From the NCBI RefSeq assembly GCF_014650875.1, contig NZ_BMVU01000020.1:1-64000 (forward strand): a DNA stretch of 64,000 nt, in the 5' to 3' direction. The DNA comes from Streptomyces minutiscleroticus (GTDB taxonomy: Bacteria; Actinomycetota; Actinomycetes; Streptomycetales; Streptomycetaceae). A program made the position numbers and the translations under genes. The first letter of the stretch is position 1; each line of letters opens with the position of its first letter. Below, piece after piece: positions 1 through 11,215 of the stretch. The notes under the pieces are model-generated. The model was given only the letters and a program-made list of their open reading frames with translations. It was not told the origin of the DNA and did no database searches.

Positions 1-40
1 GGTGCCCCCGCCCCGTGCGGCACACGGGAGCGGGGGCACC
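1..40 (-). terminator. Terminator-like hairpin downstream of ppc
   Basis: Positions 1-11 (GGTGCCCCCGC) are perfectly complementary to 30-40, and an inner stem (CCCGTG 12-17 with CACGGG 23-28) extends the structure. It lies 33 bases past the ppc stop on the leftward strand. There is no T-tract, as is usual for Streptomyces terminators. Confidence 0.6.
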
Positions 41-72
41 GCCGTCTCCGCTTGCGGACGCGGTGCGGCCGG

Positions 73-2805
<2,733 letters not shown>

Positions 2806-2971
2806 AGGTGCGGCTCCTTGCAGTGTTGAAGCTCGTCTGGGAGGGGACCCGGCGGCCCGCGGTGCGGCGTGAGCCTCGTGCGGACCGTGCGTCCGGGGGA
2901 AAACAGAGCGGACCGCGCTGTCCGACCGCCTCCAGGATAGGTGTCGATGTGGACGCGCAGGCTACGGGCTC

Positions 2972-3027
2972 TTGCCGCGAGGCTACGCACTGCCATACTT
3001 ACGTTGCCGTAGGTTACGGAACCGTAG
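2972..3027 (+). promoter_or_regulatory. Promoter and tandem TetR-type operator of the desaturase operon
   Basis: A -35 candidate TTGCCG (2972-2977) and a -10 candidate CATACT (2994-2999) are separated by 16 bases. Two adjacent 15-base boxes follow: CTTACGTTGCCGTAG (2998-3012) and GTTACGGAACCGTAG (3013-3027). The second contains the inverted repeat TACGG-AA-CCGTA. They overlap the -10 and expected start point, which suits repression. The likely ligand-sensing regulator is the co-transcribed TetR protein; that link is inferred. Confidence 0.55.
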
Positions 3028-3080
3028 CCTCAGTGACCCGGCCCCGGCCCCGACCCTCGACCCCACAGGGGGACGTCCCC

Positions 3081-4094
3081 ATGACCACGAGCTCCGATGT
3101 GATCGACGACGCCCCGAAGGCGCCCCACGACCCGACCCCGCTTCCCCCCGCCACGCTGGGCGGGGAGCAGAAGCGGTCCGTCGAGCAGCTCGCACTGCTG
3201 CTCTTCATCACCGTTCCGTTCCTGGCACTGGTCGCGGCGGTGCCGCTGGCCTGGGGGTGGGGGGTGAGCTGGCTGGACCTCGGTCTGCTGGTCGCCTTCT
3301 ACTTCCTCGGCTGCCACGGCATCACGATCGGCTTCCACCGCCACTTCACGCACGGCTCGTTCAAGGCCAAGCGGCCCTTGAAGATCGCGCTGGCGATCGC
3401 CGGCTCGATGGCGGTGGAGGGGCCGCTGGTGCGCTGGGTGGCCGACCACCGCAAACACCACAGGTTCTCCGACGCGGAGGGCGACCCGCACTCGCCGTGG
3501 CGCTACGGCGAGACCGTCCCGGCGCTGATGAAGGGCCTGTGGTGGGCCCACGTCGGCTGGATGTTCGACGAGGAGCAGACGCCGCAAGAGAAGTACGCGC
3601 CGGACCTGATCAAGGACGGGGCGCTGCGCGCGGTCTCCCGCCAGTTCGTGCTGTGGACGGCGGTGTCGCTGCTCCTGCCCGCGCTGGTCGGCGGTCTGGT
3701 GACGATGTCCTGGTGGGGTGCCTTCACCGCGTTCTTCTGGGGTTCGCTCGTCCGGGTGGCACTGCTGCACCACGTCACGTGGTCGATCAACTCGATCTGC
3801 CACGCGGTCGGCAAGCGCCCGTTCAGGTCGCGGGACCGCTCCGGCAACGTGTGGTGGCTGGCGATCCTGTCCTGCGGCGAGTCCTGGCACAACCTGCACC
3901 ACGCCGACCCGACCTCCGCGCGGCACGGCGTGGAGCGCGGCCAGCTGGACTCCTCGGCCCGACTGATCCGCTGGTTCGAGCGGCTGGGCTGGGCCTACGA
4001 CGTGCGCTGGCCGTCACGCTCCCGTATCGATTCGCGCCGCAACCCGGACGGGTCGCCCTCCCGGCGCGGGGCGGAGCAGGCCGAGACGGCATGA
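3081..4094 (+). CDS. Membrane acyl-CoA desaturase (delta-9 type)
   Basis: Di-iron membrane desaturase of the SCD/DesA3 type that introduces a cis double bond into saturated acyl chains to adjust membrane fluidity. The 337-residue product has hydrophobic pairs around 37-57 and 63-80 and around 190-230. The three histidine clusters are HRHFTH (86-91), HRKHH (123-127) and HNLHH (270-274). The ATG at 3081 was chosen because the desaturase fold begins after it and the upstream in-frame stretch lacks family sequence. Its stop overlaps the TetR start (ATGA), so the two genes form a coupled operon. The electron donor is not encoded here. Confidence 0.93.
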   Translation: MTTSSDVIDDAPKAPHDPTPLPPATLGGEQKRSVEQLALLLFITVPFLALVAAVPLAWGWGVSWLDLGLLVAFYFLGCHGITIGFHRHFTHGSFKAKRPLKIALAIAGSMAVEGPLVRWVADHRKHHRFSDAEGDPHSPWRYGETVPALMKGLWWAHVGWMFDEEQTPQEKYAPDLIKDGALRAVSRQFVLWTAVSLLLPALVGGLVTMSWWGAFTAFFWGSLVRVALLHHVTWSINSICHAVGKRPFRSRDRSGNVWWLAILSCGESWHNLHHADPTSARHGVERGQLDSSARLIRWFERLGWAYDVRWPSRSRIDSRRNPDGSPSRRGAEQAETA

Positions 4095-4765
4095 TGGGCG
4101 CTGTGGCGACCGACTCCAGCACCCCCGGCAACGACAAGCAGCGGCGCACGCGCCGCACCCGGATGACGGGGGCGGAGCGAAGGCAGCAGCTCCTCGAGAT
4201 CGGTCGCACCCTCTTCGCCGCGAAGGGCTTCGAGGCCACCTCGGTGGAGGAGATCGCGGCGAAGGCCGGGGTCTCCAAGCCGGTGGTGTACGAGCACTTC
4301 GGCGGCAAGGAGGGCCTGTACGCGGTGGTGGTGGACCGCGAGATGCGGCGGCTGCTCGACATGGTGACCAGCTCGCTGACCGCCGGCCATCCGCGCGAGC
4401 TGTGCGAGCAGGCGGCGTTCGCGCTCCTGGACTACATCGAGGAGTACACGGACGGCTTCCGCATCCTGGTCCGCGACTCCCCCATCCCGCAGTCCACGGG
4501 GTCCTTCGCCTCGCTCATCTCCGACATCGCCACCCAGGTGGAGGACATCCTGGGCCGCGAGTTCAAGAGCCGCGGCTTCGACCCGAAGCTGGCGCCGCTG
4601 TACGCGCAGGCTCTGGTCGGGATGGTGGCGCTGACCGGCCAGTGGTGGCTGGACGTGCGCCGCCCGAAGAAGGCCGAGGTGGCCGCCCACCTGGTGAACC
4701 TGGCCTGGCACGGCCTGGACGGCCTGGAGGCCAGGCCGCGCCTGATAGGCCACCGCAAGTCCTGA
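4091..4765 (+). CDS. TetR-family regulator, coupled to the desaturase
   Basis: Predicted homodimeric DNA-binding repressor of 224 residues. The N-terminal helix-turn-helix is visible as LFAAKGFEATSVEEIAAKAGVSKPVVYEHFGGKEGLY (roughly residues 42-78), followed by an all-helical ligand domain. The start is the ATG of an ATGA overlap with the desaturase stop; another ATG directly follows and a GTG lies at 4103. Co-transcription with a desaturase suggests it senses an acyl-CoA or membrane state and controls the operon through the boxes at 2998-3027. This role comes from context, not from a recognised binding residue. Confidence 0.9.
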   Translation: MMGAVATDSSTPGNDKQRRTRRTRMTGAERRQQLLEIGRTLFAAKGFEATSVEEIAAKAGVSKPVVYEHFGGKEGLYAVVVDREMRRLLDMVTSSLTAGHPRELCEQAAFALLDYIEEYTDGFRILVRDSPIPQSTGSFASLISDIATQVEDILGREFKSRGFDPKLAPLYAQALVGMVALTGQWWLDVRRPKKAEVAAHLVNLAWHGLDGLEARPRLIGHRKS

Positions 4766-4781
4766 CCGGCCGACCGCCGTC

Positions 4782-4808
4782 CGGGCCCGCCCGCACCGGG
4801 CGGGCCCG
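4782..4808. terminator. Bidirectional terminator between tetR and tam
   Basis: Perfect 12-base inverted repeat CGGGCCCGCCCG (4782-4793) and CGGGCGGGCCCG (4797-4808) with a 3-base loop, between two convergent genes. Confidence 0.75.
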
Positions 4809-4823
4809 CGTCGTGTCCGGCCC

Positions 4824-5639
4824 TCAGCGCGGCTTGCGCGCCACCACGAACAGCCGGCGGAACGGCAGCACCGTGCCGTAGGGCTGCGCCGGATACGCCT
4901 CGCGCAGGCGGGCGCGGTACTCCCCCACGAAGGCGTCGGCTGCCTCGGGGTCGTCGGCGAGCGCCGTGAGCACGGGCCGCAGGCCGGTGCCCTTGACCCA
5001 GTCGAGCACCGGGTCCTCGCCCTGGAGCAGGTGCAGGTAGGTGCTCTCCCACACGTCGGTCTCGCAGCCGAGGCGGGCGAGGCGGTCCAGGTAGACGGCG
5101 GGGGCGTGCACCGAGTCGGCGGTGCGCAGCACGCCGCCGAGGCGGCCGCGCCACCGGTCCGAGTCCGCGAGGGCGCGCATCAGGACGTGCAGGGGCGCGT
5201 CGATGGTGTGGGGGACCTGGAAGGCGAGGGTGCCGCCGGGCGCCAGCGCGTCGAGCCAGCCGGGGATCGCGTCGAGGTGGCCCTCGACCCACTGCAGGGC
5301 CGCGTTGGAGGCGATCAGGTCGTAGGTCCGCTCGGGCTCCCACCGCCGCAGGTCGGCGTGGGCGAAGTCGACCAGGCCGCCCTCGGGGGTGGGGCCCGCG
5401 TGCGCGGCGGCCCCGGCGAGCATCTCGGCGGAGTTGTCGTAGCCGGTGAGGTGCGCGGCGGGCCAGCGCCCGGCGAGCAGGACGGTGCTGTTGCCGGGGC
5501 CGCAGCCCAGGTCGGCGATGCGGGGCCGGGCGGCGGGCAGCGGGTGCACGCGGTCCAGCAGCTCGGCGAGGGGCCGCTCGCGGTGGCCGGAGTGGCGCAG
5601 GTACTGGGCCGGGTCCCAGGTGGGCGCGGAGGCGGGCAT
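4824..5639 (-). CDS. tam: Trans-aconitate 2-methyltransferase-like SAM methyltransferase
   Basis: Class I SAM-dependent methyltransferase resembling Tam, which methyl-esterifies trans-aconitate, a spontaneous by-product that inhibits aconitase. The 271-residue product has motif I as IADLGCGPGNS (41-51), the acidic strand-2 segment near TGYDNSAEML, and the Tam-like DLIASNAALQWVEGH and GGTLAFQVPHTIDAPLH segments. The ATG at 5639 is preceded by GAGGAG at good spacing. An in-frame upstream extension lacks family sequence and runs into the divergent marR operator. Substrate assignment rests on overall resemblance. Confidence 0.88.
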   Translation of the reverse strand: MPASAPTWDPAQYLRHSGHRERPLAELLDRVHPLPAARPRIADLGCGPGNSTVLLAGRWPAAHLTGYDNSAEMLAGAAAHAGPTPEGGLVDFAHADLRRWEPERTYDLIASNAALQWVEGHLDAIPGWLDALAPGGTLAFQVPHTIDAPLHVLMRALADSDRWRGRLGGVLRTADSVHAPAVYLDRLARLGCETDVWESTYLHLLQGEDPVLDWVKGTGLRPVLTALADDPEAADAFVGEYRARLREAYPAQPYGTVLPFRRLFVVARKPR

Positions 5640-5694
5640 GGCTTGCTCCTCGGGGTGCCGCAGTGTCGTCCGGGCCAGCCTCACACCCCCAATA

Positions 5695-5743
5695 TCTTGA
5701 CGTCAAGAGACTTGAGGTCGACACAACCACTACACTGATCGTC
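5695..5743. promoter_or_regulatory. MarR operator palindrome and leaderless marR promoter
   Basis: A perfect 14-base palindrome TCTTGACGTCAAGA spans 5695-5708 in the tam/marR intergenic region. A -10-like TACACT (5731-5736) ends seven bases before the marR ATG, so the transcript would start at or next to the A of the ATG. The palindrome would let a MarR dimer control itself and possibly tam. Confidence 0.6.
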
Positions 5744-6241
5744 ATGGAGGACGAGGTCGATCGGCTGGTCGCAGCGTGGCGCCGGGAGCGCCCCGATCTC
5801 GACGTGGAACCGCTCGAGGTGCTCAGCCGCGTGAGCAGGCTCGCCCGGCACCTGGACCGGGCGCGGCGGCTGGCGTTCTCGGAGCACGGGCTGGAGCCGT
5901 GGGAGTTCGACGTCCTCACGGCCCTCAGGCGCGCCGGGGACCCCTACCAGCTCTCGCCGGGGCAGCTGCTCACCCAGACCCTGGTGACCTCCGGGACCAT
6001 GACCAACCGCATCGACCGGCTGACCAAGAAGGGCCTGGTCGAGCGGCTGCCCGACCCCAGCGACCGGCGCGGTGTGCTGGTGCGCCTGACCGCCGACGGC
6101 CGCGACCGCGCCGACCAGGCGCTCGCCGGCCTGCTGGAGCAGGAGCGAGCGCTGCTGGCCGAGCTGTCGCGGGCCCAGCGCGGCGAACTGGCCGCGCTGC
6201 TACGCCAGTTGACCGCCCCGTTCGACAACATCCCCGGCTAG
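5744..6241 (+). CDS. MarR-family transcriptional regulator
   Basis: Winged-helix regulator of 165 residues. The DNA-binding region is seen in LSPGQLLTQTLVTSGTMTNRIDRLTKKGLVERLPDPSDRRGVLVRLTADGRD, where the DPSDRRGVLVRLT wing is diagnostic of MarR proteins. The ATG at 5744 was chosen because a -10 hexamer sits seven bases upstream and the palindromic operator lies just before that; a longer reading would translate through the operator. It is divergent from tam, the most likely target besides itself. Its last 42 bases overlap the end of the convergent response-regulator gene. Confidence 0.92.
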   Translation: MEDEVDRLVAAWRRERPDLDVEPLEVLSRVSRLARHLDRARRLAFSEHGLEPWEFDVLTALRRAGDPYQLSPGQLLTQTLVTSGTMTNRIDRLTKKGLVERLPDPSDRRGVLVRLTADGRDRADQALAGLLEQERALLAELSRAQRGELAALLRQLTAPFDNIPG

Positions 6242-6967
6242 GTCCACCGGGCCGACACCGGCCCGCCGGGCGAGCGCGACGGCCGCGAGGGTGGAGTGCA
6301 CCCCGAGCTTCCCGAGCACGTTCTGCATGTGGGTGCGGACCGTGTGCGGGGAGAGGAAGAGGCGCTCGGCGACCGCCTTGCGGCCGAGCCCGGCCACCAT
6401 GCAGCGCAGCACCTCCCGCTCGCGCGGGGTCAGCGACTCCACCAGGCGCTCGCTCTCGGTGCGGTGCTTGCGCGCGGCGGTCAGCTCCCGCAGCACGCCG
6501 GTGAGCAGGGCGGGCGGCAGGTGCGTCTCGTCGCGCAGCACCCCGCGGATCACCGTGAGCAGCCGGGACAGCGAGCAGTCCTTGGCGACCCAGCCGGAGG
6601 CGCCGGCCTGCAGGGCCAGGGCCGCGCGGCGCGGGTCGTCCTTCTCGGCGAGCACGACGGTGCGGACGGCGGGGTGCCCCGAGCGCACTCCGGCGACCAG
6701 GGAGATCCCGTCGACGACGCCGTCCTCGCCGGCCTCCTGCACGGGCACGGCGGGGCGGGCGGGCGGCAGGCTGCCGCCCAGGTCGGCGTCGACCAGCAGC
6801 ACGTCGAATCTGCGGCCCTCGGCAGCCGCCCGCTCCAGACTGCGCAGCGCGGCGGGACCGCTGCCCGCCGCGGAGACGTCGACGTCGGGCTCTGCGGCCA
6901 GAGCCGCGGCGAGCGACTCGGCGAAGATGCGATGGTCGTCGACGACCAGGACTCGGATGCGAACCAC
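6200..6967 (-). CDS. LuxR/NarL-type response regulator (orphan)
   Basis: Two-domain regulator of 255 residues. The receiver domain opens with RVLVVDDH (Asp10, Asp11 in the acidic pocket), has a candidate phospho-acceptor Asp60 in DVLLVDADLGG and a conserved Lys in GWVAKD. The C-terminal LuxR helix-turn-helix reads LTPREREVLRCMVAGLGRKAVAERLFLSPHTVRTHMQNVLGKLGVHS. The GTG at 6967 follows GGGAAGGGGG. No sensor kinase is adjacent. It resembles the second regulator at 13504-14214 across the galactose block. The 42-base tail overlap with marR could cause transcript interference. Confidence 0.9.
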   Translation of the reverse strand: MVRIRVLVVDDHRIFAESLAAALAAEPDVDVSAAGSGPAALRSLERAAAEGRRFDVLLVDADLGGSLPPARPAVPVQEAGEDGVVDGISLVAGVRSGHPAVRTVVLAEKDDPRRAALALQAGASGWVAKDCSLSRLLTVIRGVLRDETHLPPALLTGVLRELTAARKHRTESERLVESLTPREREVLRCMVAGLGRKAVAERLFLSPHTVRTHMQNVLGKLGVHSTLAAVALARRAGVGPVDLAGDVVERGGQLA

Positions 6968-7263
6968 GAAACCCCCTTCCCCAAGCTCCTGAAGAGCAGG
7001 GGAGACCCAAAGGCGGGGAACGGCCGGCGCGAGTACGGCGCCCGGAGCACTGCCGCCGGCCCTGCTCGGGCCGGCCCGGGGGCCGCGTCCGCACGGCCGC
7101 CGCCGTGCCGGAACCACTGCCCCGCTCCGGGCGTCGTACTCGACTGTCTCGCCCCCTGATCCGCACCGGCCCCCACCGGTGCTGCTCATCAGGGTAAGGC
7201 CGGGCGGCAGGAGCGGAAGGTGATTTGCAGAACTGGTTTGCCAACGCGTTTAGGGTGAGCCAC

Positions 7264-7707
7264 ATGTTTCGTATTGAGACAGAAGTCGACAAAGAGCGAA
7301 GCATGGCTCTGCGTTCGCGACTGCGGGAGACGAACACGGCGGCCTCACCCGTCCTGAGCTCCCTGCGCGACACGGGGCACGCGAGCCAAGTCCCGCTCCA
7401 GGTCTGGGCTTTGGACGCGGACGGCTCCCTCGCCGGCGGCCTGGTCGGACACACCTGGGCGCGCTGGCTGCACGTCACCTACCTGTGGGTGGACGACCGC
7501 CACCGCGGCGCGGGCCTCGGCACCCGGCTGCTGGCGCAAGCGGAGCAAACGGCCCGCGAAGACCGCGACTGCACCGCCGTCCGCCTGGAGACCTGGGACT
7601 TCCAGGCCCCGGACTTCTACCGCGGGCGGGGCTACGAGGTGGTGTGCGTGATCCCGGACTACCCGCCGGGGATCACCGAGTACACGCTGACGAAAAAACT
7701 GGCCTGA
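7264..7707 (+). CDS. GNAT-family N-acetyltransferase
   Basis: Predicted acetyl-CoA-dependent acetyltransferase of 147 residues. The acetyl-CoA motif is in LHVTYLWVDDRHRGAGLGTRLLAQAEQTARE, with RHRGAGLG as the pyrophosphate loop, and the C-terminal half has the FYRGRGYEVV strand-loop typical of GNAT proteins. The ATG at 7264 is used; a TTG 39 bases upstream would add residues without domain content. It stands alone and converges on galK across the hairpin at 7718-7744. The substrate cannot be read from sequence. Confidence 0.88.
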   Translation: MFRIETEVDKERSMALRSRLRETNTAASPVLSSLRDTGHASQVPLQVWALDADGSLAGGLVGHTWARWLHVTYLWVDDRHRGAGLGTRLLAQAEQTAREDRDCTAVRLETWDFQAPDFYRGRGYEVVCVIPDYPPGITEYTLTKKLA

Positions 7708-7717
7708 ACACCGCGGT

Positions 7718-7744
7718 GCCCGGCCCCCGTACGGAGGGCCGGGC
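7718..7744. terminator. Bidirectional terminator between the GNAT gene and galK
   Basis: GCCCGGCCC (7718-7726) pairs with GGGCCGGGC (7736-7744). The loop CCGTACGGA can extend the stem. It lies between two convergent genes. Confidence 0.7.
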
Positions 7745-7794
7745 GCTCGTGCCCCGGGACGGACCGGGCCGGGCGGGCGGACCGGCGGGCCGGG

Positions 7795-8967
7795 TCAGAC
7801 CAGCCGCCGCGCCCCCGGCGACGGCACCGCCGTGAACACGCGGGGCGCCGTGTACCGCGCCGCCGCGAAGGCCTTCTCGACCGCCGCCGTGACCTCGTCC
7901 GCGTCCGCCGACTCCACGAGCACGACGACCGAGCCGCCGAAGCCGCCGCCCGTCATGCGGGCGCCCAGCGCGCCGGCCGCGAGGGCCGACTCGACGACCA
8001 GGTCCAGCTCCGGGCAGGAGACGCGGAAGTCGTCGCGCAGGGAGGCGTGGCCCTCGGTGAGGACCGGGCCGATCGCGCGGGTCTCGCCCGCCTCCAGGAG
8101 CGCGACCGTCCGCTCCACCCGGTGGTCCTCGGTGACGACGTGGCGGACCAGGCGGCGCACCTCCTCCTCGTCGCCGAGCCGCTCGAGGGCCGCGTCCAGG
8201 GCGTCGTGGGCGACGTCCCGCAGCGCGGTGACGCCGAGCAGCTCGGCGCCCCGCTCGCAGCCGGCGCGGCGCTTGCCGTACTCGCCGCCGCTGTGGGCGT
8301 GCTTGACCCGGGTGTCGACGACCAGCAGGCGCATGCCCCCGGCGGCCAGGTCGAAGGGGATCTGCCGCTGCGAGAAGTCGCGGGTGTCGAGGAACAGGGC
8401 GTGGCCGTCCTCGCAGCAGGCCGAGGCCGTCTGGTCCATGATGCCGGTGGGGGCGCCCACGTACGCGTTCTCGGCCCGCTGGCACAGGCGGGCCAGCGCG
8501 CCCCGCTCGATGCCGAGGCCGTACAGGTCGTTCAGGGCGAGGGCGACGACGACCTCCAGGGCCGCCGAGGAGGACAGGCCCGCGCCCGTGGGGACGGTGG
8601 AGGCGAGGTGGACGTCGGCGCCCGGCACGGTGTGGCCGGCCTCGCGCAGCGCCCAGACGACGCCCGCCGGGTACGCCGTCCAGTTCTTGTCGGAGCCGGG
8701 GACGAGCGCGTCCGGCGCGATCTCCACGACGCCGCCCTCGCCGTCGTCGATGTCGGCGGAGTGCAGCCGCAGCACCCCGTCGGTGCGCCGCGAGACGGCG
8801 GCGACCGCGGTGTGCGGCAGGGCGAAGGGCATGACGAAGCCGCCGTTGTAGTCGGTGTGCTCGCCGATCAGATTGACCCGGCCCGGCGCCGCCCACACCC
8901 CCTCGGGCCCGGCCCCGTACAACGCCGTGAACCGTTCGGCGACCGCCGCCGCGTGAGCCTCGCTCAT
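7795..8967 (-). CDS. galK: Galactokinase
   Basis: GHMP-family kinase that phosphorylates alpha-D-galactose at C1 with ATP, the first committed Leloir step. The 390-residue product has the galactokinase signature GRVNLIGEHTDYN (29-41), the ATP loop PTGAGLSSSAA (126-136) and the C-terminal GARMTGGGFGGS motif. The ATG at 8967 is used; the upstream extension is an unrelated Ala/Gly/Arg-rich stretch overlapping galE. It is the last gene of galT-galE-galK, 80 bases after galE, and probably shares the galT promoter. Confidence 0.97.
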   Translation of the reverse strand: MSEAHAAAVAERFTALYGAGPEGVWAAPGRVNLIGEHTDYNGGFVMPFALPHTAVAAVSRRTDGVLRLHSADIDDGEGGVVEIAPDALVPGSDKNWTAYPAGVVWALREAGHTVPGADVHLASTVPTGAGLSSSAALEVVVALALNDLYGLGIERGALARLCQRAENAYVGAPTGIMDQTASACCEDGHALFLDTRDFSQRQIPFDLAAGGMRLLVVDTRVKHAHSGGEYGKRRAGCERGAELLGVTALRDVAHDALDAALERLGDEEEVRRLVRHVVTEDHRVERTVALLEAGETRAIGPVLTEGHASLRDDFRVSCPELDLVVESALAAGALGARMTGGGFGGSVVVLVESADADEVTAAVEKAFAAARYTAPRVFTAVPSPGARRLV

Positions 8968-9047
8968 CCCCTGATCCCTGACCTTTCCTACCGACGTGCC
9001 GTGCCCGGTGCGGCGCGCGCCGTGCGTGCGCGCGCCGCCGGGGGCCT

Positions 9048-10010
9048 CTACTTGGCGTGCTGCTGTGCGAACGCCCACGCGTCCGCGACGATGCCCGCGA
9101 GATCCGCGCGGGACGGGTTCCAGCCGAGCCGCTCCCGCGCGGTGGCGGCGGAGGCGACGAGGACGGCCGGGTCGCCGCCCCGGCGCCCGGCCACGACCTC
9201 CGGGACCGGGTGGCCGGTGACCTTGCGCACGGTCTCGATCACCTCGCGGACGGAGAAGCCGTTGCCGTTGCCGAGGTTGCAGATCAGGTGCTCGCCGGGC
9301 GTGGCCGCGTCCAGGGCGAGCAGGTGGGCCTCGGCGAGGTCGGCGACGTGGATGTAGTCGCGGACGCAGGTGCCGTCAGGGGTCGGGTAGTCGTCGCCGA
9401 AGACGGAGATCGCCTCGCGCCTGCCGAGGGCGACCTGGAGGACCAGGGGGATCAGGTGCGACTCGGGGTCGTGGCGCTCGCCGCAGGAACCATAGGCGCC
9501 TGCCACGTTGAAGTACCGAAGGGATACTGCACCTAGTCCGTGGGCCGCGGCCTCGCCGGTGATCATGTGGTCGACGGCGAGCTTGGAGGCGCCGTACGGG
9601 GACGTGGGCGCGGTCGGGTCGCTCTCCGTGATGGGGGTGCTGACCGGCTCGCCGTAGGTGGCGGCGGTGGAGGAGAAGACGAGCTTGCGCACGCCGGCCC
9701 CGCGCATGGCGGCCAGCAGCGCCATGGTGCCGCCGACGTTGTTGTCCCAGTACTTCTCGGGCTTCACCACCGACTCGCCGACCTGCGAGAACGCGGCGAA
9801 GTGCAGGACGGCGTCGTAGGAGTCGTCGAGCCACTGGGCGGCGTCGCGGATGTCGCCCTCGATGAAGGCCGCGCCCGCGGGCACGCCCTCGCGGAAGCCG
9901 GTCGAGAGGTTGTCCAGGACGACGACCTCGTGGCCCGCCTCGACCAGGTGCTGCGCGACCACGCCGCCGACATAGCCGGCACCACCCGTGACCAGGTACT
10001 TCCCACTCAT
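9048..10010 (-). CDS. galE: UDP-glucose 4-epimerase
   Basis: NAD-dependent extended short-chain dehydrogenase that interconverts UDP-galactose and UDP-glucose, closing the Leloir cycle and supplying UDP-galactose. The 320-residue product has the Rossmann motif TGGAGYVGG (8-16), Ser-Ser-Thr at 113-115 and the catalytic Tyr139-xxx-Lys143 (YGASK). The ATG start overlaps the galT stop by four bases (ATGA), so the two are translationally coupled. Length is normal. Confidence 0.97.
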   Translation of the reverse strand: MSGKYLVTGGAGYVGGVVAQHLVEAGHEVVVLDNLSTGFREGVPAGAAFIEGDIRDAAQWLDDSYDAVLHFAAFSQVGESVVKPEKYWDNNVGGTMALLAAMRGAGVRKLVFSSTAATYGEPVSTPITESDPTAPTSPYGASKLAVDHMITGEAAAHGLGAVSLRYFNVAGAYGSCGERHDPESHLIPLVLQVALGRREAISVFGDDYPTPDGTCVRDYIHVADLAEAHLLALDAATPGEHLICNLGNGNGFSVREVIETVRKVTGHPVPEVVAGRRGGDPAVLVASAATARERLGWNPSRADLAGIVADAWAFAQQHAK

Positions 10011-11071
10011 GAACTCGCTACCTCTCGCAGTCGCTCGGCCGCGGCCTCCGGCGGCACGTCGTTGATGAACACGTTCATGCCGGACTCGGAACCCGCGAGG
10101 AACTTCAGCTTGCCGGAGGTGCGGCGGATGGTGAAAAGCTCGAGGTGGAGCGCGAAGTCTCCGCGGTCGACGCCCTCGAACCCCGCCGGCGCGCCGAACG
10201 GCGCCTGGTGCCAGGCGGCGATGTACGGCGTCGGCGGCTCACCCTCACCGAAGATCCGGTCGAAGCGCCTCAACAGTTCCAGATAGACCTGGGGGAACTC
10301 TGTGCGCGCGGCCTCGTCGAGCGCGAGCAGGTCGGGCACGCGGCGCTTGGGGTAGAGGTGCACCTCGTACGGCCAGTGCGCGGCGTACGGCACGAAGGCG
10401 GCCCAGTGCTCGGTCTCCAGCACGACCCGGGTGCCCTCGGCGAGCTCGCGCGCGACCACCTCGTCGAAGAGGTTCTCCCCGCCGGAGGCCTCCTTGTGGG
10501 CCGCCAGCGAGCGCAGCATCAGGGCGGTGCGGGGGGTGGTGAAGGGGTAGGCGTAGATCTGGCCGTGCGGGTGGCCGAGGGTCACGCCGATCTCGGCGCC
10601 GCGGTTCTCGAAGCAGAAGACCTGCTCGACGGCGGGCAGCTGGGACAGCTCGGCGGTGCGGTCGGTCCACGCCTCCAGGACGAGCGCGGCCTGCTCCTCG
10701 GTGAGGTCGGCGAAGGACGCGTCGTGGTCGGAGGTGAAGCAGACGACCTCGCAGCGGCCGGAGTCGCCGGCGAGCGAGGGGAAGCGGTTCTCGAAGACCA
10801 CGACGTCGTACGAGGAGTCGGGGATCTCGCTGAGCCGCTCGCCGCGCGTCGGGCACAGCGGGCACTGGTCGGCCGGCGGGTGGTAGGTGCGGCCCTGGCG
10901 GTGCGAGGCGATCGCCACCGAGTCGCCGAGCAGCACGTCGCGGCGGATCTCGGACGTCGTGACGGTCCGCTCCAGGGGCCTGCGGTCCACCGCGTCGCGG
11001 ACGGTGTCGTCGCGCAGGTCGTAGTAGATGAGCTCACGACCGTCGGCGAGCCGGGTCGAGGTCTTCTTCAC
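10007..11071 (-). CDS. galT: Galactose-1-phosphate uridylyltransferase
   Basis: Transfers UMP from UDP-glucose to galactose-1-phosphate through a uridylyl-histidine intermediate. The 354-residue product has a zinc-site CPLC (70-73) and the active-site GHPHGQ (166-171) with the nucleophilic second His of HPH. The GTG at 11071 has GAGGAG at good spacing; the extra N-terminal residues of a longer reading show no family sequence. It is the first gene of the gal operon. The 236-base region upstream, shared with the divergent symporter, holds repeats that may bind a DeoR-type regulator. Confidence 0.96.
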   Translation of the reverse strand: MKKTSTRLADGRELIYYDLRDDTVRDAVDRRPLERTVTTSEIRRDVLLGDSVAIASHRQGRTYHPPADQCPLCPTRGERLSEIPDSSYDVVVFENRFPSLAGDSGRCEVVCFTSDHDASFADLTEEQAALVLEAWTDRTAELSQLPAVEQVFCFENRGAEIGVTLGHPHGQIYAYPFTTPRTALMLRSLAAHKEASGGENLFDEVVARELAEGTRVVLETEHWAAFVPYAAHWPYEVHLYPKRRVPDLLALDEAARTEFPQVYLELLRRFDRIFGEGEPPTPYIAAWHQAPFGAPAGFEGVDRGDFALHLELFTIRRTSGKLKFLAGSESGMNVFINDVPPEAAAERLREVASS

Positions 11072-11094
11072 TGTCGGACTCCTCAGCCGCACTC

Positions 11095-11112
11095 ATCAAA
11101 CACAATCGAACA
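11095..11112. promoter_or_regulatory. Candidate DeoR-type direct repeats upstream of galT
   Basis: Two copies of ATCrAACA (ATCAAACA 11095-11102, ATCGAACA 11105-11112) are spaced 10 bases apart, one helical turn; on the galT strand they read TGTTCGAT and TGTTTGAT. A further ATCAAACA at 11216-11223 lies near the symporter promoter. DeoR-family regulators often use such repeats. No deoR gene is present in the window. Confidence 0.35.
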
Positions 11113-11215
11113 TAACAAATCATAAGGCAACAGTCACGTCAACGCCCGCGTGTGACGCCCAGGTGTGAGAGGAAAGAGGCGGGGCAGACGGTCCGCGCTC
11201 TCCCGCTCGATCACG

